From BPIH01 sp042408535 (GTDB taxonomy: Bacteria > Chloroflexota > Limnocylindria > Limnocylindrales > CSP1-4), in assembly GCA_042408535.1 (NCBI GenBank), contig JBHORA010000079.1:12679-76678 (forward strand): a DNA stretch of 64,000 bases. Reading direction: 5' to 3'. Positions 43,700-50,678 of the stretch are shown in pieces. Every line of letters starts with the position of its first letter. Position 1 is the stretch's first letter. The notes under the pieces are model-generated. The model was not told the DNA's origin and made no database searches. It saw nothing but the letters and a program-made list of their open reading frames with translations. The translations under genes were made by a program, and so were the position numbers.

Positions 43700-44947
43700 C
43701 TACCGCCACGCAAGAAGCGAGCGCTTTTGGACCGGCCGCTGAGCCAGTTGGCTCGTCGCCGTGGGCTGCACGCCGGCGACGGCCCGGGCGAGCCGGATGA
43801 CATCCTGGGCGACCTGCGTCTCGCGGCTGGCGACGACGAAGGGGACGCCCCGGTTCAAGGCGTAGACGACGGTGCGACCGTCGCTGACGATGGAATGGTC
43901 GATCCGCCGTCCGATCGAGTGTTCGACATCACTGACCCGGATACCGAGCGTCGAATCAGCCCGGTTCAGGACGAGGACGAGCTTCTCGCGCTCGTAGCCG
44001 AGCTGCTCGGCGACCTCGAGGAAGAGGCGGATGTTCTTGATGCTCGTGATCTCGAGGGTCAGGACGGCGAGGATCGTGTCCGCCGCGTCGAGGACCGCGA
44101 GGGTCGTCTCGCTGAAGGCCGGCGGGCAGTCGACGACGACGAGCTCGTGCCGCGACCGAAGGGCCTCGATGATCCGGCGAACCGCCGTTGCCGTCACGAG
44201 CTCGGCCATCTCCGGTGATGGTGGAGCGAGGAGGACCCGGAGGCCGGACGAATGGCCAACGACGAAGGTGTCGAGCGACTCCGGCTCGCCACCGCTTTCC
44301 AGCTCGGGCACGAGCTCGGCGATCGACTTGCCCTTCGGATTGAGGTTGAGGAGGACAGCCACGTCGCCGAACTGGAAGGCACCGTCGACGAGGACGGTCT
44401 CCCGTTTCAGCTCGGCGGCGGCGGCGACGGCGAGGTTGACGGCGAGGGTCGTCCGACCGACGCCGCCCTTCGGGCTGAAGACGGCGACGAGCCGCCCGGG
44501 CTCCCGGCCGGGACGCGGTCCCGCCGCCGCGGCCGTCGGCGGGACGGCCGCGATCCGGCTCAGCTTCTCCCGTTCCCGGGCGTAGACCTGGCGGATCGAG
44601 GCCGTCAGCTCGTCGGAGCTGAAGGGCTTGACGAGGAACTCCCGTGCCCCGGCGAGCATCGAGCGGCGGAGGTAGTCCGCTTCGCCCTGGACCGACATCA
44701 TGACCACCGCGGCCGTCGGGACCCTGGTCGCGAGCTGCTCGGTCGTCGTGATGCCGTCCATGTCCGGCATGTTGATGTCCATGAGGACGACGTCGGGTCG
44801 GAGCTGCTCCGCGAGCTCGATCGCCTCTCGCCCCGAGGCGGCGGCCCCAACGACGACGATGTCACTCTCGAAGGAGAGGAGCTTCGTCAGGTGGTCCCGG
44901 GTCTCGGGGATGTCGTCGACGATCAGGACGCTGATCTGGTCGGCCAT
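43700..44947 (-). CDS. cpaE: CpaE/TadZ: receiver domain fused to ParA-like ATPase
   Basis: 415 residues. Residues 1-125 are a response-regulator receiver with a complete site (D11/D12, D57, S85, K107), so phosphorylation is plausible. Residues 150-400 are a MinD/ParA-type ATPase that places the pilus machine in the cell. The deviant P-loop reads SPKGGVGRTT: the signature lysine K160 is kept but the usual P-loop lysine is R165. ATG 44947 begins the receiver directly; the 195 bases between it and cpaB hold no gene. Confidence 0.92.
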   Translation of the reverse strand: MADQISVLIVDDIPETRDHLTKLLSFESDIVVVGAAASGREAIELAEQLRPDVVLMDINMPDMDGITTTEQLATRVPTAAVVMMSVQGEADYLRRSMLAGAREFLVKPFSSDELTASIRQVYAREREKLSRIAAVPPTAAAAGPRPGREPGRLVAVFSPKGGVGRTTLAVNLAVAAAAELKRETVLVDGAFQFGDVAVLLNLNPKGKSIAELVPELESGGEPESLDTFVVGHSSGLRVLLAPPSPEMAELVTATAVRRIIEALRSRHELVVVDCPPAFSETTLAVLDAADTILAVLTLEITSIKNIRLFLEVAEQLGYEREKLVLVLNRADSTLGIRVSDVEHSIGRRIDHSIVSDGRTVVYALNRGVPFVVASRETQVAQDVIRLARAVAGVQPTATSQLAQRPVQKRSLLAWR

Positions 44948-45142
44948 GCTGGCTCGTGCTCGCTTCGGTTGACGTCCTCGTTCCTGGGGTCGTTCGAGGC
45001 TGCGTTCGCCCCGACGGTCCGCCGACGGAGGCTCGGGCAACCCAGCACGGACTCGTTCCGAGCGGCGGGTGCGGCCACGATCATGCCCTCTCCCTCCGCC
45101 CCGTCCCGCGCTGCCCGTCCCGGGCTGGCCGTTCGGTCATGG

Positions 45143-46039
45143 CTATGGCCGCGGGGAGGCCCCGGCCGGGAGGACCGCTTCGATGAGCTGCGGGACGAGG
45201 ACGCCGTACTCATCGACGAGGGTCTTGAGGACGACGCCCGTCGTCGGATCGGCCGGTGGGGTGATGGGCTGGCGCGTGACGGGATCGACGAAGTCCTTCG
45301 GCGAGCGAAGGATGAGGCTGATCGACCCGTCGAGCTGGGCGAACTTGATGACCTCGGCTTGCTGCGGGGTGACGGCGAGGATGACGATCTCCTGCTGCCC
45401 GGTGAGGGTCGTCCCGCCGCCCTGGCCCGGCTGTTGCTGCCCCTCCGTCTGCGGAGCCGGCGGCAGGAGCGTGCCGACCACCTGCATCCCCTGGAGGAGG
45501 AGCTTGACGCTCGTGCTGTTCAGGCCAGCGACGGGGGTGATGCTCCCATCGCTGGGGCTGATCGTGACGACCGGGAAGGTCCCGGACTGGAAGCCGACGA
45601 GGAGGTCGACGTAGTCGCCCTTGTTGATGAGGGTGCCCACACCAGAAACCTGGTCGACCTGGACGGAGATGCAGCGCATCGTCGCTGGGCAGTCGATGGA
45701 GGTCAGGCCCTGGCCCCGACCGACGTCGAAGTCGGCGGCGACGAGCTGGGCCCCGGCCACGATGTCGCGCCGAGCCACCTTGCCGATGACGAGGCTCGTG
45801 CTCTGGAACGCCGTCGGATCGCGCTCGGCCGTCGAGAGGTTCCGCTGCTCGACCATGTCGGCCGTGACCTGGACGCCGAGCGGGATGTCGACCTTGGCGA
45901 AGACGGTGGGGAGCTCGGTCGGCGACGCCGCCGGCCCTTCTCCCCCCGGCCGCTGGTTGAAGATGAGGACGATGCCGACGAAGGCGACGACGGCAAGAAA
46001 GATCCCGATGAGCAGGACCAGTCGACTCGAGCGCTTCAA
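45143..46039 (-). CDS. cpaB: Flp pilus assembly protein CpaB
   Basis: 298 residues. One N-terminal membrane helix (LVLLIGIFLAVVAFVGIVL), then the SAF domain (VFAKVDIPLGVQVTADMVEQRNL, DIVAGAQLV) and the RcpC/CpaB domain (INKGDYVDLLVGF). In Gram-negatives it works with the secretin; here no secretin gene is present, so it may act in the cell wall. TTG 46039 is the likely start, with GGGGAG 7 bases upstream. Confidence 0.9.
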   Translation of the reverse strand: MKRSSRLVLLIGIFLAVVAFVGIVLIFNQRPGGEGPAASPTELPTVFAKVDIPLGVQVTADMVEQRNLSTAERDPTAFQSTSLVIGKVARRDIVAGAQLVAADFDVGRGQGLTSIDCPATMRCISVQVDQVSGVGTLINKGDYVDLLVGFQSGTFPVVTISPSDGSITPVAGLNSTSVKLLLQGMQVVGTLLPPAPQTEGQQQPGQGGGTTLTGQQEIVILAVTPQQAEVIKFAQLDGSISLILRSPKDFVDPVTRQPITPPADPTTGVVLKTLVDEYGVLVPQLIEAVLPAGASPRP

Positions 46040-46101
46040 GGTGCTTCTCCCCGTACTGTGTGACAGGTGGCACCACTGTAGCAGCCACCTGGGGCGCGGC
46101 G

Positions 46102-46107
46102 ACTATA
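46102..46107 (-). promoter_or_regulatory. -10 element (TATAGT) for the cpaB-tad operon
   Basis: Minus-strand TATAGT, about 62 bases before the cpaB start and just downstream of the pilin terminator hairpin, suggests that the export machinery has its own promoter apart from the pilins. No clear -35. Confidence 0.45.
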
Positions 46108-46207
46108 CCAAAGGGCCATGGTCGCTAGGAAGAAATGGAGCCTGCGGAACGGCCATCGACCGAGGTCGGAGACCCCCCTGCGACGGGACGACCTCGGCCG
46201 GAAGAGG

Positions 46208-46235
46208 ACGGCCCGTCCCGCACGGGACGGGCCGT
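46208..46235 (-). terminator. Terminator-like hairpin after the first pilin gene
   Basis: Perfect stem ACGGCCCGTCCCG / CGGGACGGGCCGT with a 2-4 base loop, 16 bases beyond the pilin stop at 46251. It separates pilin transcription from the cpaB operon. Confidence 0.7.
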
Positions 46236-46250
46236 CGAACCGGTCGGTCA

Positions 46251-46436
46251 CTAGACCGAGTTGCCGATGGTGCTCAGCATCGTGCTGAGGTTCCCACCGA
46301 TGAAGGCGAGGCTGAGGATGGCGACGATGGCGATGAGAACGAGGATGAGTCCGTATTCGACGAGGCCCTGGCCCGCATCGCCGTCCGGTGGGCTGGACGG
46401 GTTCGGGACCCGGGCTCGGTTCGGTGGTGCGGTCAC
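46251..46436 (-). CDS. flp: Flp/Fap-type pilin
   Basis: 61 residues. Short hydrophilic leader, then GQGLVEYGLILVLIAIVAILSLAFIGG, cut here as GQGLVEYGLIL and following hydrophobic helix: the Flp prepilin signature with Glu and Tyr at +5/+6 after the Gly cleavage site. It is the structural subunit of the Tad pilus. GTG 46436 was chosen because AAGGAGG lies 11 bases upstream, the same spacing as in the next pilin; a GTG at 46448 overlaps that site. The leader is longer and more Pro-rich than in the other pilins. Confidence 0.85.
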   Translation of the reverse strand: MTAPPNRARVPNPSSPPDGDAGQGLVEYGLILVLIAIVAILSLAFIGGNLSTMLSTIGNSV

Positions 46437-46488
46437 CGTGGAGACCACCTCCTTTCCGGGCGCCGGCGCCTCGGGCCGGGAACGAAAC

Positions 46489-46515
46489 GCGGCCGCCAGC
46501 GCCGCCGGCGGCCGC
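46489..46515 (-). terminator. Hairpin after the second pilin gene
   Basis: Stem GCGGCCGCC (46489-46497) with GGCGGCCGC (46507-46515) and a 9-base loop, 19 bases past the stop of the 46534-46704 pilin. It may attenuate read-through into the next pilin, setting a ratio between them. Confidence 0.5.
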
Positions 46516-46533
46516 GTCGCGGGTCGGCGCCCC

Positions 46534-46704
46534 TTAGACGGAGTTACCGACGGTGCTGAGGATCTTGCTCACCTGCCCACCGAGGAAGATGAGGGCGACG
46601 ATCGCCACGATCGCGATGAGGGCGAGGATGAGGGCGTACTCGGCGAGGCCCTGGCCCTCCTCGTCGGAGCCGAAGAGCGAAATAAGAGCGGAGAGGAATG
46701 CCAT
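46534..46704 (-). CDS. flp: Flp/Fap-type pilin
   Basis: 56 residues: MAFLSALISLFGSDEEGQG leader, then LAEYALILALIAIVAIVAL and FLGGQVSKILSTVGNSV. Clear Flp prepilin with cleavage after Gly in EEGQG. The mature part is identical at nearly every position to the next pilin, so the two are recent duplicates. ATG 46704 with GGAGG 11 bases upstream. Confidence 0.9.
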   Translation of the reverse strand: MAFLSALISLFGSDEEGQGLAEYALILALIAIVAIVALIFLGGQVSKILSTVGNSV

Positions 46705-46760
46705 CTTGGGAATCACCTCCTTCCCGGCGCGTAGTCCCCCTGAATCCGGGAGCCGCCCGG

Positions 46761-46789
46761 AGTGTGACCTCGGGCGGACCCGATGTCAA
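46761..46789 (-). promoter_or_regulatory. Promoter for the middle pilin gene
   Basis: On the minus strand: TTGACA (46789-46784, perfect -35), 17-base spacer, CACACT (46766-46761). Start of transcription near 46754, leader about 50 bases. It lies in the 186-base gap between two pilins, so this pilin can be expressed independently. Confidence 0.6.
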
Positions 46790-46890
46790 GACGAAGACCC
46801 GAAATGTGGTGCGGTCGGGAACCCCGCCGCGGTCCTCGCTGACCGCGTCCCGCGGACTCCGTCGCCCTTCTCGGATCTCCCGTGCGCCCC

Positions 46891-47064
46891 TTAGACGGAG
46901 TTGCCGACGGTGCTGAGGATCGTGCTCACCTGCCCACCGAGGAAGATGAGGGCGACGATCGCCACGATCGCGATGAGGGCGAGGATGAGGGCGTACTCGG
47001 CGAGGCCCTGGCCCTCCTCGTCGGAGCCGAAGAGCCGCGCCAGGACGGATGGGACGAGTGCCAT
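46891..47064 (-). CDS. flp: Flp/Fap-type pilin
   Basis: 57 residues: MALVPSVLARLFGSDEEGQG leader then LAEYALILALIAIVAIVAL and a tail differing from its neighbour at one residue (QVSTILSTVGNSV against QVSKILSTVGNSV). Too short for many gene finders. CAGGAGG lies 8 bases before ATG 47064. The leader differs more than the mature part, as expected of tandem duplicates under selection for the fibre subunit. Confidence 0.9.
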   Translation of the reverse strand: MALVPSVLARLFGSDEEGQGLAEYALILALIAIVAIVALIFLGGQVSTILSTVGNSV

Positions 47065-47113
47065 GCGGCAGACCTCCTGTGATGATGACTCGCCGGATAC
47101 CCGGCTCGGCTCG

Positions 47114-47142
47114 ACGATAGCCGGCGGCCTCAGGGTTCGCCA
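47114..47142 (-). promoter_or_regulatory. Weak candidate promoter for the upstream pilin
   Basis: Minus strand TGGCGA (47142-47137), 17-base spacer, TATCGT (47119-47114). Good spacing and fair -10, poor -35. It would start transcription about 43 bases before the pilin at 47064. Confidence 0.3.
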
Positions 47143-47169
47143 CTAGCCCGATGGTACCGGCCCGGTGCT

Positions 47170-47322
47170 CTATGTCGCCGCGTCGACGAGGTCGGCGATG
47201 AAGCGGAGGACGTCCCGAACGACGTCCCCGAAGAAGACGAGGACGACGAGGGCAACGAGCGCGCCGAGCCCGAGGATGAGCCCGTACTCGACGAGACCCT
47301 GGCCCGCCCCGATCCGCTTCAC
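47170..47322 (-). CDS. Divergent Flp-like small pilin
   Basis: 50 residues starting VKRIGAGQGLVEYGLILGLG, then a second hydrophobic stretch and a charged amphipathic end (FFGDVVRDVLRFIADLVDAAT). The GQGLVEYGLIL prepilin motif is intact but the leader is only 7 residues and the C-terminus is unlike the other three pilins. GTG 47322 overlaps the stop of the preceding kinase gene (GTGA), so the two are translated together. It could be a minor or priming pilin; that role is inference. Confidence 0.75.
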   Translation of the reverse strand: MKRIGAGQGLVEYGLILGLGALVALVVLVFFGDVVRDVLRFIADLVDAAT

Positions 47323-48620
47323 GCTGGTTCGGACGGCAGGGCCGCCCCGAACCGAAGCCCCCGTCCGGCGTCGATGACCTCAACGTCGACGCCGATCGGC
47401 GCCGCGCGGCGACGGATCTCCCGGATCACCCCCTCCGGGAGCCGGTACCGGGCGTTCGCTTCCTCGGCCAGGGCCGCCTCGCGACTCCGCCGCTCCTCGA
47501 TGAGGGCAGCGAGGGCGGGCGGCAGCTCGGCAGGCTCCCAGCCGCGGCGGCCCCGTCCTCGGTCGGGTTTCGGCTCGGGGGGCTCGGCCGGCAGCTCAGG
47601 GGTGGCCGGTTCGGGAATGACGGCTTCGACGACCGCCTCGAGACGATCCGACCAGTCGAGGCGGAGCGAGACTCGCTCGGGTCGGGTCGCCAGGTAGGCC
47701 GCGAGGGCCTGATCGATCATCCGGAACAGACCGCTCTCGACGTCGATCGCCAGCCGTCGATCGGCGCCCACGGAATCGAATTCGACGGGGATCTGGGCCC
47801 GACGCCCGCGATCGCGGGCCGCCCGGCGGAGGGTCGGCAGGAGTCCGAGGTCGTCGAGGACCATCGGCCGGACGTCGAAGATGAAGGACTTCGTCGCCTC
47901 GAGGGTCTGTTGGACCATGCCGACGAGGAGACCGGCCTCGCGCTTCGCCGCCGCCGGGTCGCGGTCCATGAGCCGCTCGACGATCTGGGCCTGGAGGACG
48001 ATGTTCGTCAGGCTCTGGGCCGGCCCGTCGTGCATCGCCCGGGCGATCTCGCGGCGGAGGTCCTCCTGGGCCGAGAGGACCATTCGCGACATCGCCGGCG
48101 GGAGGACGTCGAGATCGACGGCCTCGGGAGCTGCAGCAGCTGGCTCCCCGCTCTCGGCGGCCGGAGCGGGCCCCGCCTCGTCGGCCTCGCTCCGTTTCGG
48201 CAGGGCCTCGAGCTGTGCCGCGAGGGCATCGACGTGTCGGGCGAGGGTCTCCCGGAACCGCCGCAGGGCTTTCTGCTTCCCTTCGAGGACGTCGATCTGG
48301 GACTCCATGATCGCTGCCCGCCGGGTGAGGGTGACGAGCTGTTCGAAGGCGGCCGTCGTGTCCTGTCCGGCGGCTCGGAGGGACCGAAGGCGCTCTTCGG
48401 CCTGGGCGCGTCGGGTCTCGTGGCGGGCGGCCTCGGTGCGGGCCTGGTTGATGAGGAGCTCGATCTCGGTGAGCTCGCGGTCGAGGGTCGCCAGCTCGCC
48501 GCGGGCGGCCGCCACGACTTCGGCGGGACCGCCATCGCCGGGCTGCCCCCGGTTCGGCACGCGGTTTTCGCCCGCTGACGTCCGGTCAGCTGATCGGGCC
48601 TCGCGCGATTTCTCGGTCAC
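47319..48620 (-). CDS. DegS-like histidine kinase with degenerate ATPase domain
   Basis: 433 residues, no membrane segment. An N-terminal coiled coil (about 32-145) leads to a HisKA_3 dimerisation domain whose H box is intact (EIARAMHDGPAQSLTN, H197). The region that should bind ATP does not: the N box position reads MIDQALAAYLAT (301-312) with no Asn, no DNGxGF G1 box is found, and a Pro-rich insert (335-370) breaks the domain. It cannot be a normal autokinase; it may be a phosphoacceptor, phosphatase or scaffold for the intact kinase at 49425-50678. GTG start 48620. Confidence 0.85.
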   Translation of the reverse strand: MTEKSREARSADRTSAGENRVPNRGQPGDGGPAEVVAAARGELATLDRELTEIELLINQARTEAARHETRRAQAEERLRSLRAAGQDTTAAFEQLVTLTRRAAIMESQIDVLEGKQKALRRFRETLARHVDALAAQLEALPKRSEADEAGPAPAAESGEPAAAAPEAVDLDVLPPAMSRMVLSAQEDLRREIARAMHDGPAQSLTNIVLQAQIVERLMDRDPAAAKREAGLLVGMVQQTLEATKSFIFDVRPMVLDDLGLLPTLRRAARDRGRRAQIPVEFDSVGADRRLAIDVESGLFRMIDQALAAYLATRPERVSLRLDWSDRLEAVVEAVIPEPATPELPAEPPEPKPDRGRGRRGWEPAELPPALAALIEERRSREAALAEEANARYRLPEGVIREIRRRAAPIGVDVEVIDAGRGLRFGAALPSEPA

Positions 48621-48681
48621 CGTCGTCTCCCGTGGCCCCTGTCGTGGGCAGTTCCTCGCCGCCGACGGTCCCAGCGGGACC

Positions 48682-49428
48682 TCAGTCCTCGGGCATTCGG
48701 ATCCAGCCCTGCCGCATGGCGTAGACGACGGCCTGGGTCCGGTCGTTCACCGAGAGCTTGCGGAGGATCGAGCTCATGTGGTTCTTCACCGTCTGCTCGC
48801 TGATCGAGAGGGCGTAGGCGACCTGCTTGTTCGTCATCCCCTGGGCGATGTTGTCGAGGATCTCGACCTCGCGTGGCGACAGGGGAGCAAAGATCGGCTG
48901 CGCCTCCTGGCCGTAGACCGCGAGCTCCCGGAACTCCTTGAGGACCCGGGAGGCGACCGAGGGCTTGGCGAAGACCTTGTCGTTTATGAGGTACTCGCCC
49001 TGGGAGACCCGGCGAATGATCGTGACGAGGTCGTCCGGGCCGACGTCTTTGAGGATGAAGGCCGCTGCCCCGGCCTTGATGGCATCGAAGAGGGAGTCCT
49101 CGTCCTCCTCCATGGCGAGGACGATGATCCCGGTCGCCGGGAGTTCGCGCTTGATCCGTTGAGTCGTCTCGATCCCGCCCGGAGCCGGGAGCGACAGGTC
49201 CATGAGGATGATGTCCGGGCTCAACTCGAGGGCGGCATCGAGGGCGCTTCGGCTGTTGTCGGCTTCACCGACGACGAGGAAGTCGGGCTCTTGCTCGAGG
49301 ATGTTCCGCATCCCAACCCGGAAGAGGGCGTGGTCGTCGACGAGGAGGATCTTCGTCTTCTGGCCGCTGCTCCGGCGGTCGGGGCCACCCCGCCGCCGCT
49401 CGGGTCCGGTGTACTCGCTGCTGCTCAT
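48682..49428 (-). CDS. NarL/LuxR-type response regulator
   Basis: 248 residues. A short basic N-tail, a receiver domain (about 25-145) with D31/D32, phospho-acceptor D77 (IILMDLSLP) and K127, then a LuxR HTH (LSPREVEILDNIAQGMTNKQVA, NHMSSILRKL). The switch position after the fourth strand, normally Thr or Ser, is A105 (IIVLAMEEDED). It probably controls pilin and glycosyltransferase genes nearby. Start overlaps the kinase stop (ATGA). Confidence 0.93.
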   Translation of the reverse strand: MSSSEYTGPERRRGGPDRRSSGQKTKILLVDDHALFRVGMRNILEQEPDFLVVGEADNSRSALDAALELSPDIILMDLSLPAPGGIETTQRIKRELPATGIIVLAMEEDEDSLFDAIKAGAAAFILKDVGPDDLVTIIRRVSQGEYLINDKVFAKPSVASRVLKEFRELAVYGQEAQPIFAPLSPREVEILDNIAQGMTNKQVAYALSISEQTVKNHMSSILRKLSVNDRTQAVVYAMRQGWIRMPED

Positions 49429-50678
49429 GGGTCCTGTCCACCTCCCATCGGTATGGCGAGACTGATGATCGTGCCCGCCCCGGGGCGCGATCGGATCTCG
49501 AGCTGGGCGCCGATGAGCTCGGCGCGCTCGCGCATGAACTGAAGGCCGAAGTTTCGGCGGCCCCGGGCCGCCACGGCCTCGACGTCGAAGCCGCGGCCAT
49601 TGTCGTGGACCTCGACGGTCCAGGCGTCGTCGCTGGCCCGGGTGATGATGGCGACCCGGGTCGCCTCGGCGTGCTTGCGGACGTTCTGGAGCGCCTCCTG
49701 GACGACCCGGAGGACGACCGTCTGCTGGGCCTCCGTCAGGCGCTCCGACGGTGCCTCGAGGCGCTGCTCGACGGGGACCGCGGCCAGGGTCGAGAACTGC
49801 TCCGCCGCGTCTTCGATCGCCGCATCGAGCCCGCGGGCCTCGAGGAGGGGTGGCCGGAGCTGGCTGATGAAGCTTCGGACATCGCTCAGCTCTCGGCGGA
49901 GGAGCTCCCGGAGGAAGTGGAGCTCGGTCCGGGCGAGCCGCGCGTCGGTGCCGATGACCCGGTCGATGTACTCGACCTGGAAGATCGCGTTGGCGAGGGC
50001 CTGGGCGGGGCCGTCGTGGATCTCCTGGGCGAGGCGGGATCGCTCCGCCTCCTGGGCTTCGACGATCTGCATCCGGACGTCCTCGGGCGTCGCCGCGCCC
50101 TCCGGGCTGCCGATGAGGCTGACGTCGCCCCGTTCGAGGAAGACCCAGGTCCGCTCGAGGGCCTGCTGGGCGAGCTCGAGCTTCGTCAGCTCTTGCTGGT
50201 GGGTGCCGAGGGACGAGGTGAGAAGGGCAACCTCGCGGCGGAGCTCTCGCAGGTGGGCGTCCTCGGCTCCGGCTTCAGCCGCTGCCGCCGGGTCGGTGGT
50301 GTCGGTCGCCCCATGGGGCCGCTCGCTCCGCTCGAGCCGCTCGAGCTCGTCGCGGAGGGTGTGCCAGCGAGCGAGCTCCTCGAGGTAGGCCGACCGGTAG
50401 CGCTCCCGAATGACGCGGATGGTGTTCGCGCTGTAGCCGATGGCGGCCTTCGCCTCGGCGTGGAGGCCGTCGAAGCGGCTGTCCCGCTCGGGCGGCTCGC
50501 CGTTCGCCAGTTCCGGCGTCCGCTCCCGCCCTCGCTCGGGCGGCAGCGTCCCATCGGGGCGGGCCGATCGAGCGTCCGGAGCGCGGGAGGCGTCCATCTC
50601 CGGGGCAGTATACGAGCGGTCGGAAGCCCCACCCGAGCCGGCCCCAGGCACCGTGCGTCGGTCCTGACCCCGCCTCAT
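49425..50678 (-). CDS. DegS-like cytoplasmic histidine kinase (intact)
   Basis: 417 residues without membrane segments. N-terminal low-complexity leader, coiled coil (about 85-180), HisKA_3 with H221 in LAQEIHDGPAQALAN, and a complete HATPase: N box with N332 (VVQEALQNVRKHAEA), G1 box D359-NGRG363, and GLQFMRERAELIGAQLEI with a G2 region. Phosphorylates the regulator whose start overlaps its stop. ATG 50678 overlaps the stop of the upstream glycosyltransferase (ATGA), placing sensor and sugar transferase in one operon; ATG 50597 is an alternative. Confidence 0.92.
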   Translation of the reverse strand: MRRGQDRRTVPGAGSGGASDRSYTAPEMDASRAPDARSARPDGTLPPERGRERTPELANGEPPERDSRFDGLHAEAKAAIGYSANTIRVIRERYRSAYLEELARWHTLRDELERLERSERPHGATDTTDPAAAAEAGAEDAHLRELRREVALLTSSLGTHQQELTKLELAQQALERTWVFLERGDVSLIGSPEGAATPEDVRMQIVEAQEAERSRLAQEIHDGPAQALANAIFQVEYIDRVIGTDARLARTELHFLRELLRRELSDVRSFISQLRPPLLEARGLDAAIEDAAEQFSTLAAVPVEQRLEAPSERLTEAQQTVVLRVVQEALQNVRKHAEATRVAIITRASDDAWTVEVHDNGRGFDVEAVAARGRRNFGLQFMRERAELIGAQLEIRSRPGAGTIISLAIPMGGGQDP

